Shown: positions 8,551 to 16,876 of the stretch, piece after piece
How the letters are laid out: every line of letters starts with the position of its first letter
How positions within the stretch are numbered: position 1 is the first letter of the stretch
NCBI GenBank assembly: GCA_023664705.1
Contig: JAMPFE010000013.1
Span: 9,465-73,464 of the forward strand
Direction of reading: 5' to 3'
Length of the DNA stretch: 64,000 bases
Origin: Lachnospiraceae bacterium
GTDB taxonomy: Bacteria > Bacillota > Clostridia > Oscillospirales > Ruminococcaceae
Translations under genes and position numbers: made by a program
The notes under the pieces: generated by a model
The model's input: the letters and a program-made list of their open reading frames with translations, nothing else
The model's database searches: none
Told to the model about the DNA's origin: nothing

Positions 8551-10512
8551 ATGAAAATTCAATCCATACGCAGCCGTATAATACAGCTCACGCTGCTGCT
8601 TTCGCTTATACCGCTGATAATCGTAATGCTTTTCTGCGTTATTTCAAGCTATTATTCCGCGCTGAACACGTCCAAAAAGGACATGGGCATCATGGCGGAG
8701 CTTGCTTCGGAATACGTTGAGTGGGAGTTCAACACATATCTCGCTTACGCCGTTTCCGCGGGTCAGAACGCGACGCTCTCCGACCCAAATGTCGGAGACG
8801 CGGAGAAGCTCGCTTTGATAAACGAGCTTGCCGTGCAGAACGGAATGAAGCGCGGCAACCTTATAAAGGCGGACGGCACCGAAATAACCGACGGCGGCGA
8901 TTTCTCCGACCGCGGCTATTTCAAGGAGGCTATGAACGGCAACACCTGCGTTTTCGCGCCCACGATCTCCCGCCTTACCGGGGAGATAATCCAGATAATC
9001 GCCGCGCCGCTCTGGGAAAACGGCGTCCGCGGCTCAACGCCCGCGGGCTGCACGTATTTCATCGCCAACGATGATTTCATGAACGAGATAATGCGCAAGA
9101 TCAACATCAGCGACAATTGCTACGCGTTTATGATAGACAGCAGCGGCAACGTCGCGGCGCACGTCGACGCCGAAAACGTCCTCAACGACGAGGTAAAGGA
9201 AACGATAGTGAGCAACCTCGGCGAAACCTATCAAAGCATGCGGAACGGGCAGACGGGCATAGATACCCGCACCAAGAACGGCTCGACCTTCCTCGTCGCG
9301 TATGCGCCGATAGAAGGCGTTTCGGGCTGGTCGCTCGCGATAGTCGCGCCGCAGGGCGATTTCCTCGGCACGGTTCAGCTCATCGTTGTCGTCGTCATCT
9401 TCCTGTTCATTCTCGCGGCAACCATTGCCGTGCTCAGGTCAATGGTCATCGCGCGGCGCATCGCCGACCCGATAAAGCTCTGCGCGGACAGGCTCGCCGC
9501 CCTCGCAAACGGCGACCTCTCCTCGCCCGTGCCCGAGGTCAAGACCAGAAACGAAACGCTTATCCTCGCGAACGCGACGGGAACGCTCGTTTCGGGCATC
9601 AACAGCATAATCGGCGACGCGAACTATATGCTCTCCGAAATGGCTGCGGGCAACTTCGCTATCCGCTCAAAGGCGGGCGATGAGGCGTACAAGGGCGATT
9701 TCAGCGAGCTTATCGGGGCTATCCGCACGATACACGACGAGCTGAGCGCCGTGCTCGTGCAGATAACCTCCAGCGCGCACGAGGTGACGAACGGCGCGGA
9801 TCAGGTCTCCGCGGGCGCTCAGGCGCTTTCTCAGGCGTCCGTGCAGCAGGCTGCCTCTATTGAGGAGCTCAACGCGACCATTCACAACATCTCCGCCAAG
9901 GTCGGCGAGACCACGGCAAGCTGCGAGGAGGGCGGCGAGCTGGTAGTCAAAACCGCCGAGCACGTCGACACCGCCGTTTCCGAAATGGATAACCTCCGCT
10001 CCGCAATGGACGAGATATCCGCGGCGTCAAACGAGATAGACAATATCATCAAGACGATAGAGGACATCGCGTTCCAGACGAACATCCTCGCGCTCAACGC
10101 GGCTATCGAGGCGGCGCGCGCGGGCACAGCGGGCAAGGGCTTCGCGGTGGTCGCCGACGAGGTAAGGAACCTCGCGACAAAGTCCGCCGAGGCGGCTCAC
10201 GATACGACGGAGCTCATCGGCAGGACAATAAAGGCCGTCAACAACGGAAACAAAATAGCCGAAAAGACTTATACCGCCGTCAAGGACGTTTCCGAGCTTA
10301 CCGAAAACGTCAAGAAGATAGTGGAGCAGATAGCCTCCGCCTCCGAGGAGCAGTCTGATATGATAAGGGACATCACCTCGGGCTTCGACGAAATATCCGC
10401 CGCCGTAGGCACGAGCTCCTCCACCTCCGAGGAGAACACGCAGACCTCCGCATCGCTCAACGACGAGGCAAAGATACTCAACGATATGGTCAGCCGCTTC
10501 AGGCTGGAATAA
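8551..10512 (+). CDS. methyl-accepting chemotaxis protein with periplasmic-side dCache sensor
   Basis: This 653-residue receptor senses an external ligand and controls CheA. A first membrane helix lies at about residues 11-35, followed by a dCache-type sensor of about 250 residues with a DRGYFKEAM motif typical of the Cache fold. A second helix (about 280-303), a HAMP domain and the cytoplasmic coiled coil come next, with the tip motif FQTNILALNAAIEAARAG intact. It ends VSRFRLE without a CheR pentapeptide. The start at 8551 is preferred over 8518 because the extension overlaps the promoter and GAGGTG lies just upstream of 8551. It is monocistronic. Confidence 0.93.
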   Translation: MKIQSIRSRIIQLTLLLSLIPLIIVMLFCVISSYYSALNTSKKDMGIMAELASEYVEWEFNTYLAYAVSAGQNATLSDPNVGDAEKLALINELAVQNGMKRGNLIKADGTEITDGGDFSDRGYFKEAMNGNTCVFAPTISRLTGEIIQIIAAPLWENGVRGSTPAGCTYFIANDDFMNEIMRKINISDNCYAFMIDSSGNVAAHVDAENVLNDEVKETIVSNLGETYQSMRNGQTGIDTRTKNGSTFLVAYAPIEGVSGWSLAIVAPQGDFLGTVQLIVVVVIFLFILAATIAVLRSMVIARRIADPIKLCADRLAALANGDLSSPVPEVKTRNETLILANATGTLVSGINSIIGDANYMLSEMAAGNFAIRSKAGDEAYKGDFSELIGAIRTIHDELSAVLVQITSSAHEVTNGADQVSAGAQALSQASVQQAASIEELNATIHNISAKVGETTASCEEGGELVVKTAEHVDTAVSEMDNLRSAMDEISAASNEIDNIIKTIEDIAFQTNILALNAAIEAARAGTAGKGFAVVADEVRNLATKSAEAAHDTTELIGRTIKAVNNGNKIAEKTYTAVKDVSELTENVKKIVEQIASASEEQSDMIRDITSGFDEISAAVGTSSSTSEENTQTSASLNDEAKILNDMVSRFRLE

Positions 10513-10544
10513 CAGCTCTTTGACTTAACGGGGCAAAAACCGTC

Positions 10545-10573
10545 ATGACAAACGCTTTCAAACGTGCTACAAT
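10545..10573 (+). promoter_or_regulatory. probable promoter of the AraC-type regulator
   Basis: ATGACA (10545-10550) and TACAAT (10568-10573), spacer 17 bp, immediately upstream of a GGGAGG site. Confidence 0.6.
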
Positions 10574-10596
10574 AAACAAGGACGGGAGGCGTGACA

Positions 10597-11463
10597 ATGG
10601 ATTGGGCAAGGAGCTTTCAGCGCTCGATAGACTACATCGAGGACAACCTCACCGAGCCGCTTGACATCGGCGATATAGCGCGGCGGATGAACCTTTCGCC
10701 GTTCTATTATCAGAAGCTGTTCACGATAATCTGCGGCTTTCCCGCAGGAGAGTATATCCGAAACAGGCGGCTCGCGCTCGCGGGCAGCGAGCTCGCGCGT
10801 TCGGACGCAAGGGTCATCGACATAGCGCTGAAATACGGCTACGACACGCCCGAGGGCTTTACGCGCGCGTTCGTGAAATTTCACGGGGTATCCCCCTCGG
10901 CAGCGAAAAAGGGCGCTCCCATCAGGTCTTTTGCAAGGCTTTCCGTTACTGTATCAATGAAAGGCGGTAGTGTTATGGACTACAAAATCGTAAAAAAAGA
11001 GGCATTCAGGGTGCTGGAGAAGAAAATAAGCTGCTCCGTAAACGGAAACAGCAACGTCGAGATCCCGAAATTCTGGGACAAATGCCGCGCGGACGGCACG
11101 GTCGAGCGGCTTTTGGAGCTTACCTCGGACAGGACGGATATTTTCGGCATCTGCTACGCCCACACGCAGGAGAAGGCTCAGACCTTCGATTATTCGATAG
11201 CCGCGAAAATCGACGACAGCGCCGAGATACCCGAGGGCTTTACGGCGAACGTTATCCCCGCGCGGACTTGGATAGTGTTCGAATGCAGGGGCGCGATGCC
11301 CGACGCCATACAGCGGCTCTGGCACAGGATATGCACGGAGTTTTTCCCCTCGTCGGAGCTTGAGCCGACCTACGAAATGGACGTCGAGGCGTACAAGGAC
11401 GGCGATATGACCTCGCCCGACTACCGAAGCGAGATATGGGTGCCCGTGGCAGTTGACAGCTGA
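10597..11463 (+). CDS. AraC-family transcriptional regulator with GyrI-like effector domain
   Basis: The 288-residue protein has two AraC helix-turn-helix units in residues 1-105 (LDIGDIARRMNLSPFYYQKLF and IDIALKYGYDTPEGFTRAF), and a GyrI-like small-molecule-binding domain (AraC_E_bind) from about residue 128 to the end. This is the Rob/BmrR-like architecture seen in Clostridia regulators that respond to hydrophobic compounds. ATG at 10597 is preferred to GTG at 10591 because GGGAGG (10584-10589) is 7 bases away from the ATG. No obvious target gene is adjacent; it may act elsewhere. The family is clear, the effector unknown. Confidence 0.9.
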   Translation: MDWARSFQRSIDYIEDNLTEPLDIGDIARRMNLSPFYYQKLFTIICGFPAGEYIRNRRLALAGSELARSDARVIDIALKYGYDTPEGFTRAFVKFHGVSPSAAKKGAPIRSFARLSVTVSMKGGSVMDYKIVKKEAFRVLEKKISCSVNGNSNVEIPKFWDKCRADGTVERLLELTSDRTDIFGICYAHTQEKAQTFDYSIAAKIDDSAEIPEGFTANVIPARTWIVFECRGAMPDAIQRLWHRICTEFFPSSELEPTYEMDVEAYKDGDMTSPDYRSEIWVPVAVDS

Positions 11464-11483
11464 TAGTTTTTAGTTGTTAGTAA

Positions 11484-11513
11484 AAAATCCCAAGCCGTAA
11501 GACTTGGGATTTT
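11484..11513. terminator. bidirectional terminator
   Basis: An 11-bp stem (11484-11494 with 11503-11513) flanked by A- and T-runs lies between the AraC-type gene and the convergent nucleoside kinase gene. Confidence 0.9.
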
Positions 11514-11514
11514 G

Positions 11515-12426
11515 TTATCCTATAAATTCGCGTATCAGGGAGTTCGCGGGGACAAGCTCCTTGTCAACGGGAGCGAGGAGCTTCAGAAACCTCCCGATGT
11601 CCGCGTAGCTTGCGTAATCCGAATACTCGTCCGCCGCCTTTTCCAGCTCCGGCAGCAGAATGTCGCGGTAAACGGGAGCCTCGTACTCGATAAACGTGTC
11701 GATGTCAATATCCGCGCGGTGCTTATACGGCATTATGTACAGATTTTCGCCGCGCTCCACGGACTTGAAGAACTCAAACGTCTCCGAAAGCGAGCGCCCT
11801 CTGTACAGCTTGTCGCGCATAAGGCGGCGCATAAGGCGTATCTTCGACGGGTGCAGCAGCTCGTCGCCGCTTTGGATACGCGTTCTCACGCTGACGTAAA
11901 CGCCCAACGTGGACTCGTCGAAATCGCCCGTAAGCAGCGGATTGAGCGCGTGTATGCCCTCGAGTATCACCAGATCGCCCTTTTCCCGCAGCAGCGGCAT
12001 GCCCTCGCGGCGCTCCTGCGCGGCGAAATCAAAGCTCGGAATGTCTATCCTCTCCCCGCGCACCAGCTTGTTCAGATGCTCCTTAAACAGCGGTATATCA
12101 AGCCGCCGTGGGCTCTCAAAATCGATCTTGCCGTCCTTGTCGCGGGCGCTCTCGTTCATATGCATCGGCAGGAAATAATTGTCCATGGAAACCGTGTGCG
12201 CCTTGCAGCCCCTTTGTGCCAGAAGCCTCGCGATACGCGTCGCGGAGGTCGTTTTCCCCGAGCCCGACGGTCCCGAAATAAGCACGATGGGCTTTTCCTC
12301 GCGGCTCTTGAAAATCATCTCCGCCGCCGCGGAAAGCCTGTCCGAAAAGACGCTCTCGCCCTGCGTGATAAACTCCTCGGGCTCTCTTGCCGCAACGCAC
12401 AACGTTTCAACGCTTATGCACTCCAT
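11515..12426 (-). CDS. nucleoside kinase of the uridine kinase / phosphoribulokinase family
   Basis: The 303-residue protein has Walker A GPSGSGKTT near residue 53, a SMDNYFLP segment typical of uridine kinases, and the ILEGIHALNP motif of the PRK/URK family. The N-terminal 45 residues are extra compared with Udk, as in the clostridial nucleoside kinases often fused to a threonyl-tRNA-synthetase-like TGS region; no full TGS domain is present here. It probably phosphorylates a pyrimidine nucleoside, inferred from family. It is the last gene of the purA operon, 15 bases after ansA. Confidence 0.85.
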   Translation of the reverse strand: MECISVETLCVAAREPEEFITQGESVFSDRLSAAAEMIFKSREEKPIVLISGPSGSGKTTSATRIARLLAQRGCKAHTVSMDNYFLPMHMNESARDKDGKIDFESPRRLDIPLFKEHLNKLVRGERIDIPSFDFAAQERREGMPLLREKGDLVILEGIHALNPLLTGDFDESTLGVYVSVRTRIQSGDELLHPSKIRLMRRLMRDKLYRGRSLSETFEFFKSVERGENLYIMPYKHRADIDIDTFIEYEAPVYRDILLPELEKAADEYSDYASYADIGRFLKLLAPVDKELVPANSLIREFIG

Positions 12427-12441
12427 ACGCTCACCTCGCTG

Positions 12442-13362
12442 TTATTCGGCATTAAACAGCCGTTTAAATTCATCATAGCCCTCGGAATACGCCAGCGCCC
12501 AACGCGCCCTCGCGACCGCGTATTCGACGGTCATTTTGCCCGTCTCGAGCAGCGGGCATACCTTGGCGGCATAACGACCGACCTCGTATTCGTTCAAATT
12601 CGTGCCGCCGTAAGCGCACTGCGTCGCGATAATAACGTAAACTCCCGCGTTCGCGAGCTCCGTTACTCTTCCAAGAAGATAATCGGGAACGCCGCCCGTG
12701 CCGTAGCTCTCCGGAATAAGCGCCTTGGTTCCCTCGGGAACGCACAGCCCCTGCCCGGGAATAAGCTTCGCAAGGTACACGTCATCGGACAAACGCTCGT
12801 AAAAGCGCGTTTCGCCGGCGAACTCTTCATGGAATTTAATCTCGTCCGCGATGAAGCCGCACGCGTCGTAATCAAACGCCAATGCTCCCGCGCTGCTCGT
12901 TTTTTTCGCCCTGCGCCCGTCGATGATAACGCCGTTGAACACCACGCGCACCCCGAAAGCTCGCTCGTTCGCGGCAAATCTCACCGCGTCGCGCAGATTT
13001 CTCGGAGCGTCCGACTCCTCCGCGTTCATCGGCAGCATGCTCCCCGTGAACACTATCGGCTTGCGGCTGTTTTGTATCAGACAGGACAGGCTCGCCGCGG
13101 CGTATGCCATGGTGTCCGTTCCGTGCAGTATCACAAAGCCGTCGAACTCGTCGTAGCGCTCGCGGATACGCTCTGCCAATTTCTCCCAATGCCGCGGCGT
13201 CATATTCGTGCTGTCAAGCTCGAAAAGCTGCTCGCAGCAGATATCCGCCGACAGCTCAAGCCCTTTGAGCAGCTCGTTTATCCCGACCGACGGCGCAAGA
13301 CCGTTTTCAGTCTCCGCGCAGGCGATAGTGCCGCCCGTCCCGAGAATAAGGATCTTTCTCAT
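12442..13362 (-). CDS. ansA: type I L-asparaginase
   Basis: This enzyme hydrolyses asparagine to aspartate and ammonia. The 306-residue protein has both asparaginase signatures: GTGGTIACAE with the nucleophile Thr12, and LHGTDTMAYAA with Thr82 and Asp83. There is no signal peptide, so it is cytoplasmic, as expected of the type I form. It sits 7 bases after spoVS and 15 before the kinase gene. Aspartate made here can feed PurA, whose gene heads the operon, which makes the grouping metabolically sensible (inference). Confidence 0.93.
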   Translation of the reverse strand: MRKILILGTGGTIACAETENGLAPSVGINELLKGLELSADICCEQLFELDSTNMTPRHWEKLAERIRERYDEFDGFVILHGTDTMAYAAASLSCLIQNSRKPIVFTGSMLPMNAEESDAPRNLRDAVRFAANERAFGVRVVFNGVIIDGRRAKKTSSAGALAFDYDACGFIADEIKFHEEFAGETRFYERLSDDVYLAKLIPGQGLCVPEGTKALIPESYGTGGVPDYLLGRVTELANAGVYVIIATQCAYGGTNLNEYEVGRYAAKVCPLLETGKMTVEYAVARARWALAYSEGYDEFKRLFNAE

Positions 13363-13369
13363 TCGGGAA

Positions 13370-13630
13370 TTATCTCGGCTCCACGATAAACTTCATCGCT
13401 GTGCGTTCCTCGCCGTCTATCTCGACGGTCGTAAACGCGGGGATGCAAATGAGGTCCACCCCGACGAGCGCCATATAGCTGCGCGCTATGGCGATGGACT
13501 TTACCGCCTGATTAGCCGCGCCCGCTCCGACAGCCTGCACCTCGACCTCGCTGTTTTCGCGGATAACTGCCGCGATAGCGCCCGCGACCGACTTCGGCAC
13601 GGAATGTGCGGATACCTTTACTACTTCCAT
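13370..13630 (-). CDS. spoVS: stage V sporulation protein S
   Basis: The 86-residue protein is SpoVS along its whole length: MEVVKVSAHSVPKSVAG start, VGAGAANQAVK core and a GEERTAMKFIVEPR end. In Bacillus it affects spore coat assembly and septation; it has an Alba-like fold and is thought to bind nucleic acid. ATG at 13630 is chosen over a GTG three codons upstream because AAGGTG is spaced better from it. It lies directly after ymdB, the same order as in Bacillus (rny-ymdB-spoVS), which supports a sporulating lineage. Confidence 0.97.
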   Translation of the reverse strand: MEVVKVSAHSVPKSVAGAIAAVIRENSEVEVQAVGAGAANQAVKSIAIARSYMALVGVDLICIPAFTTVEIDGEERTAMKFIVEPR

Positions 13631-13689
13631 TTTTCTCACCTTTTTGAAACGCTTGGCGTTTCTGCCTTTCTGTATTTATATTTATTGAA

Positions 13690-14466
13690 CTAACAGCCGC
13701 CGTATTTTCTGCAAAATCTTTCCAGACCTGCGCACTTGCCGCTCTTGTTGTCAAACTCCGCGAAAACGCCGCAAATATCGCACTCTCCCGATGCGTTTAC
13801 GTGCTTTCTCGGATAGTATGTCAGAAATTTTTCTATTATCACGTCTTTCTCAACGCCCAACACAGAATTATGAGCGCCCGTCATTCCGACGTCCGTGATA
13901 TACCCCGTGCCGTCGATTATCTCCTCGTCGGCGGTCTGTACGTGCGTGTGCGTTCCGAACACCGCGGAGACCCTCCCCGCGAGGAAAAACCCCATCGCGC
14001 GCTTTTCACTGGTCGCCTCGGCGTGGAAATCGACGATGATAACGTTTGCCGAAAGCGTTTTCAGCAGCTCCTCGGCGCATTTAAAGGGATTGTCAACGGG
14101 CTGCATATACGCCGTGCCGATAAGGTTCACGACAGCCGCCCGATACGAGCCGAAATCCAGCTCGCACACGCCCTTTCCCGAAACGTATTCCCCGAAATTC
14201 GCGGGGCGCAGCAGCGTGTCGCGCCGCTCGTACTCCTCGGTTATCGAGCTTTTGCGGAACGAATGGTTCCCCGTCGTGATAACGTCCGCGCCCGCGTCGT
14301 ATATCGCCTGCGCCGAGCGCGCGTCAATGCCGTTGCCGTCGGCGCTGTTCTCGCCGTTCACTATCGCCAAATCCGCGCCGTAATCGCGCCGAATGGACGG
14401 CAGCGCCGCCGCGAGAGCCTCCCGCCCCGCGCCGCCCACAACGTCGCCGATAAAAACAACTCTCAT
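13690..14466 (-). CDS. ymdB: YmdB-family metallophosphoesterase
   Basis: The 258-residue protein matches the TIGR00282 family: MRVVFIGDVVGGAGR start, NGENSADG, TTGNHSF and a late FGTHTHVQTAD motif, which together supply the binuclear metal site. Bacillus YmdB hydrolyses 2',3'-cyclic nucleotides and controls the switch between motility and biofilm. Its ATG overlaps the purA stop (TAATG), implying translational coupling. A longer upstream frame to 14562 runs inside purA and is rejected. Confidence 0.95.
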   Translation of the reverse strand: MRVVFIGDVVGGAGREALAAALPSIRRDYGADLAIVNGENSADGNGIDARSAQAIYDAGADVITTGNHSFRKSSITEEYERRDTLLRPANFGEYVSGKGVCELDFGSYRAAVVNLIGTAYMQPVDNPFKCAEELLKTLSANVIIVDFHAEATSEKRAMGFFLAGRVSAVFGTHTHVQTADEEIIDGTGYITDVGMTGAHNSVLGVEKDVIIEKFLTYYPRKHVNASGECDICGVFAEFDNKSGKCAGLERFCRKYGGC

Positions 14467-15749
14467 TATCTGAATATCACCTGATCGCGCCCCGGACCCA
14501 CGCCGAGTATCGTTATCGGGCAGCCGCAAAGCTCCTCCAGCCTCGCGATATACGCCCTGCACTTTTCGGGCAGCTCCTCAAACGTCCTGCACCGCGAAAG
14601 GTCGCCGTCGTAGCCCTCTGTCTCCTCGTAGACGGGCTTGCAGTCCGCAAGCTCCTCAAGCGTCACCGGGAAGTCCTTGAGCACCGTCCCGTCGCTCTTT
14701 TCGTAAGCCGTGCAGACCTTCAGCGCGCCGATGCCCGAAAGCGTATCGAGCTTGTTTATCGCGATAGCCGTCAAGCCGTTTACGCGCACGGCGTGCCGCA
14801 TTATCACCGCGTCGAACCAGCCCGTTCTGCGGGGTCTGCCCGTGGTCGTGCCGAATTCCCCGCCGCGGTTGCGGATAAGCTCGCCGAGCTCGTCGTTAAG
14901 CTCCGTCGGGAACGGTCCGTTGCCGACGCGCGTCGTGTAGCTCTTCCCGACGCCTATCACCTCGTCTATCATCTTGGGACCTATGCCCGTGCCCACGCAC
15001 GCTCCGCCCGCTATCGGGTGGCTCGACGTAACGTAGGGATACGTCCCGAAGTCGATGTCCAGCAGCGTCGCCTGTGCGCCCTCGAAGAGCACCTGCTTGC
15101 CCGCCTTGTACGCCTCGAACGTCAGCACGGAAACGTCGTCGACGTATTTCGCCAGCCGCTCGCCGTAACCCCTGTATTCCTCGAAAACCGCGTCGAGGTC
15201 AAGCGCCTTGCCGCCGTAAACCTTTTCGATGACAAGATTTTTCAGCTCCCCCGTATTCTTGACGAGCCTTTTCAGGCACTCGGGGTGCACGAGGTCGTAC
15301 ATACGTATTCCCACGCGCTCCGCCTTGTCGGTATAGCACGGACCTATGCCGCGCCCCGTAGTTCCGACGTTGGTACCCGTCTGCCGCGCCTTGAACGCCT
15401 CCTCCAGCTTGTCAAGCTCCCTGTGCCACGGCATTATTATGTCCGCGCGTGCGTCTATGCGGAGATTATCGCACGTCACGCCGCGCTTGTTCATCTCGTC
15501 GATCTCCTCGATAAGCACCCTCGGGTCGATAACGACGCCGCTTCCTATAAGGCACTGCGTTTTCGGATAGAGTATCCCCGACGGGAGAAGGTGGAGCTTG
15601 TACACCTCGTCTCCGTGGACGACTGTGTGCCCCGCGTTGTTGCCGCCGCTCGAGCGGACCACGATATCCGCCTTAGCCGCCATAATGTCGATAACCTTGC
15701 CCTTGCCCTCGTCGCCCCATTGAGTGCCGACGATTATACTTGATGCCAT
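14466..15749 (-). CDS. purA: adenylosuccinate synthetase
   Basis: This enzyme condenses IMP with aspartate using GTP, the first committed step to AMP. The 427 residues match family length. The P-loop QWGDEGKGK at about 10-18, the NNAGHTVV motif, the GTTGRGIGP segment and the GRPRRTGWFD motif are all present. It is the first gene of a five-gene operon (purA-ymdB-spoVS-ansA-kinase) with its own promoter, and no other pur gene is nearby. Confidence 0.97.
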   Translation of the reverse strand: MASSIIVGTQWGDEGKGKVIDIMAAKADIVVRSSGGNNAGHTVVHGDEVYKLHLLPSGILYPKTQCLIGSGVVIDPRVLIEEIDEMNKRGVTCDNLRIDARADIIMPWHRELDKLEEAFKARQTGTNVGTTGRGIGPCYTDKAERVGIRMYDLVHPECLKRLVKNTGELKNLVIEKVYGGKALDLDAVFEEYRGYGERLAKYVDDVSVLTFEAYKAGKQVLFEGAQATLLDIDFGTYPYVTSSHPIAGGACVGTGIGPKMIDEVIGVGKSYTTRVGNGPFPTELNDELGELIRNRGGEFGTTTGRPRRTGWFDAVIMRHAVRVNGLTAIAINKLDTLSGIGALKVCTAYEKSDGTVLKDFPVTLEELADCKPVYEETEGYDGDLSRCRTFEELPEKCRAYIARLEELCGCPITILGVGPGRDQVIFR

Positions 15750-15792
15750 TAAATAGCCCTCCCGTCAGAATACCGATATAATTACCGTATAT

Positions 15793-15821
15793 ATTGTATC
15801 ACAAAACCGCCGAAAATTCAA
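15793..15821 (-). promoter_or_regulatory. promoter of the purA operon
   Basis: On the minus strand, TTGAAT (15821-15816) and TACAAT (15798-15793) with a 17-bp spacer lie about 44 bases before purA. No purine riboswitch fits in the leader. Confidence 0.75.
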
Positions 15822-15825
15822 GTGA

Positions 15826-16680
15826 TTATCTGATAATTTTTCCTTTGCCGCGTTTTGCGCCCTTGCCGACCCTGCCGCCCTTTTTCGAGTCGTCCTTTTC
15901 CCTGAGGTCAAGCGGCTCTTCCTTTCCGCCCATATCCTCGAAAACCGCTTCCTCCTCGTCCTCCTCGGGCAGCTCCGGGTTGCGCTCTCCGCGCTGCTCG
16001 TAGTAGGGGTTGATAATGTACTTCTGTATCGCGGGATAGCAGCAGAACACCGAGGTGAACGCCAGCCACGCAAACGGCACCAGCGGCGCCAGCGTCAGCA
16101 CGAATATATGAAAAAACATTACCAGCGCCGAATACGCCGCAAAGCACGCCAGCGTGATAAGCTCCCCCCAGAGGTTTACGAACACCAGAATGACCGAGTT
16201 CTTGATTATGCCCCCCATGCCGAGGTTCAGCGAAACTATCTGCGGATAGATGTAGAAATTCATCATCACGAACAGCACCTGCGCCGCGATAGCCAGCACA
16301 TAAAGCACCTTCGCGCCCGTATCCATATCGGGGTGCAGCGAATAATACCAGAACGTCAGTATCGACAAGCCGATGACAAAAATATCCAGCATCCCTATAA
16401 TAAACGACTGCTTGAAATTCTTCTTGAACTGCTGCCAAAAATCGTGGAAAATAAACTGCGGTCTCTCAAGGTAAATATTCCGCATAAGCGCGGTCATCGC
16501 CGCCGTCGCGGGTCCGAACGTCACGATCGGTATGCAGAACAGAAAATACACCAGATTTATCTTGAAAAACGTCCAGAATTTGTTCGCGAACAGCTCCCAG
16601 TAACGAAAAAACGGCTTCTTCTTTGGCCCGTTCTTGGAAACGCCCGACCCCGCCACATTGTTATTGTAAAATAATCCCAT
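15826..16680 (-). CDS. YesL-family (DUF624) membrane protein
   Basis: The 284-residue protein has about five or six membrane helices, starting near residue 37 with FFKINLVYFLFCIPIVTFGPATAAM, a stretch typical of YesL/DUF624 proteins. It ends in an acidic segment (PEEDEEEAVFED) followed by a Lys/Gly-rich basic tail. The family often sits beside oligosaccharide ABC importers, but its function is unknown. Here there is no transporter next to it; instead a 35-residue membrane peptide precedes it by 24 bases in the same transcript. A second member is at 43737-44411, inside a sugar ABC operon. Confidence 0.85.
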   Translation of the reverse strand: MGLFYNNNVAGSGVSKNGPKKKPFFRYWELFANKFWTFFKINLVYFLFCIPIVTFGPATAAMTALMRNIYLERPQFIFHDFWQQFKKNFKQSFIIGMLDIFVIGLSILTFWYYSLHPDMDTGAKVLYVLAIAAQVLFVMMNFYIYPQIVSLNLGMGGIIKNSVILVFVNLWGELITLACFAAYSALVMFFHIFVLTLAPLVPFAWLAFTSVFCCYPAIQKYIINPYYEQRGERNPELPEEDEEEAVFEDMGGKEEPLDLREKDDSKKGGRVGKGAKRGKGKIIR

Positions 16681-16704
16681 AAAATTTCCTTTCGCGGCGC
16701 GGGC

Positions 16705-16812
16705 TCAGAACCAAAGCCCCTGCATAACGACGCCCAGCACCATAAGAACCGCCAATATTATCGCGACAACTCTGCACGCCCTCAACAATTTTGCGCGTTT
16801 TTTCTCGTCCAT
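16705..16812 (-). CDS. 35-residue single-span membrane peptide upstream of the YesL gene
   Basis: A short frame codes for a basic N-terminus (MDEKKRAKLLRACR) followed by one strong membrane helix (VVAIILAVLMVLGVVMQGLWF) and then TGA. ATG at 16812 is chosen because GAAAGGA lies 7 bases upstream; an earlier in-frame ATG at 16818 is too close. It has its own consensus promoter and is followed closely by the YesL gene, so it is a likely real small protein, perhaps a partner of YesL. No function is known to me. Confidence 0.65.
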   Translation of the reverse strand: MDEKKRAKLLRACRVVAIILAVLMVLGVVMQGLWF

Positions 16813-16843
16813 CGCCATTTCCTTTCACAAAACCGCTGTTTCT

Positions 16844-16873
16844 ATTATACACCATTTCACCGTGCCGTGTCAA
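16844..16873 (-). promoter_or_regulatory. promoter of the small peptide-YesL operon
   Basis: On the minus strand, TTGACA (16873-16868) and TATAAT (16849-16844), both perfect, with an 18-bp spacer. It starts right after the stop of the 867-residue protein gene. Confidence 0.85.
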
Positions 16874-16876
16874 GAG

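Noticed and set aside
11512..13389. Long plus-strand open frame (625 codons) across the kinase and ansA genes
   Set aside because: It is antisense to two clearly conserved genes; the translation is Arg/His/Leu-rich without any motif, a normal shadow in GC-rich coding DNA.
14466..15821. Purine riboswitch before purA
   Set aside because: Only about 45 bases separate promoter and start, too short for the aptamer, and no aptamer consensus is seen.
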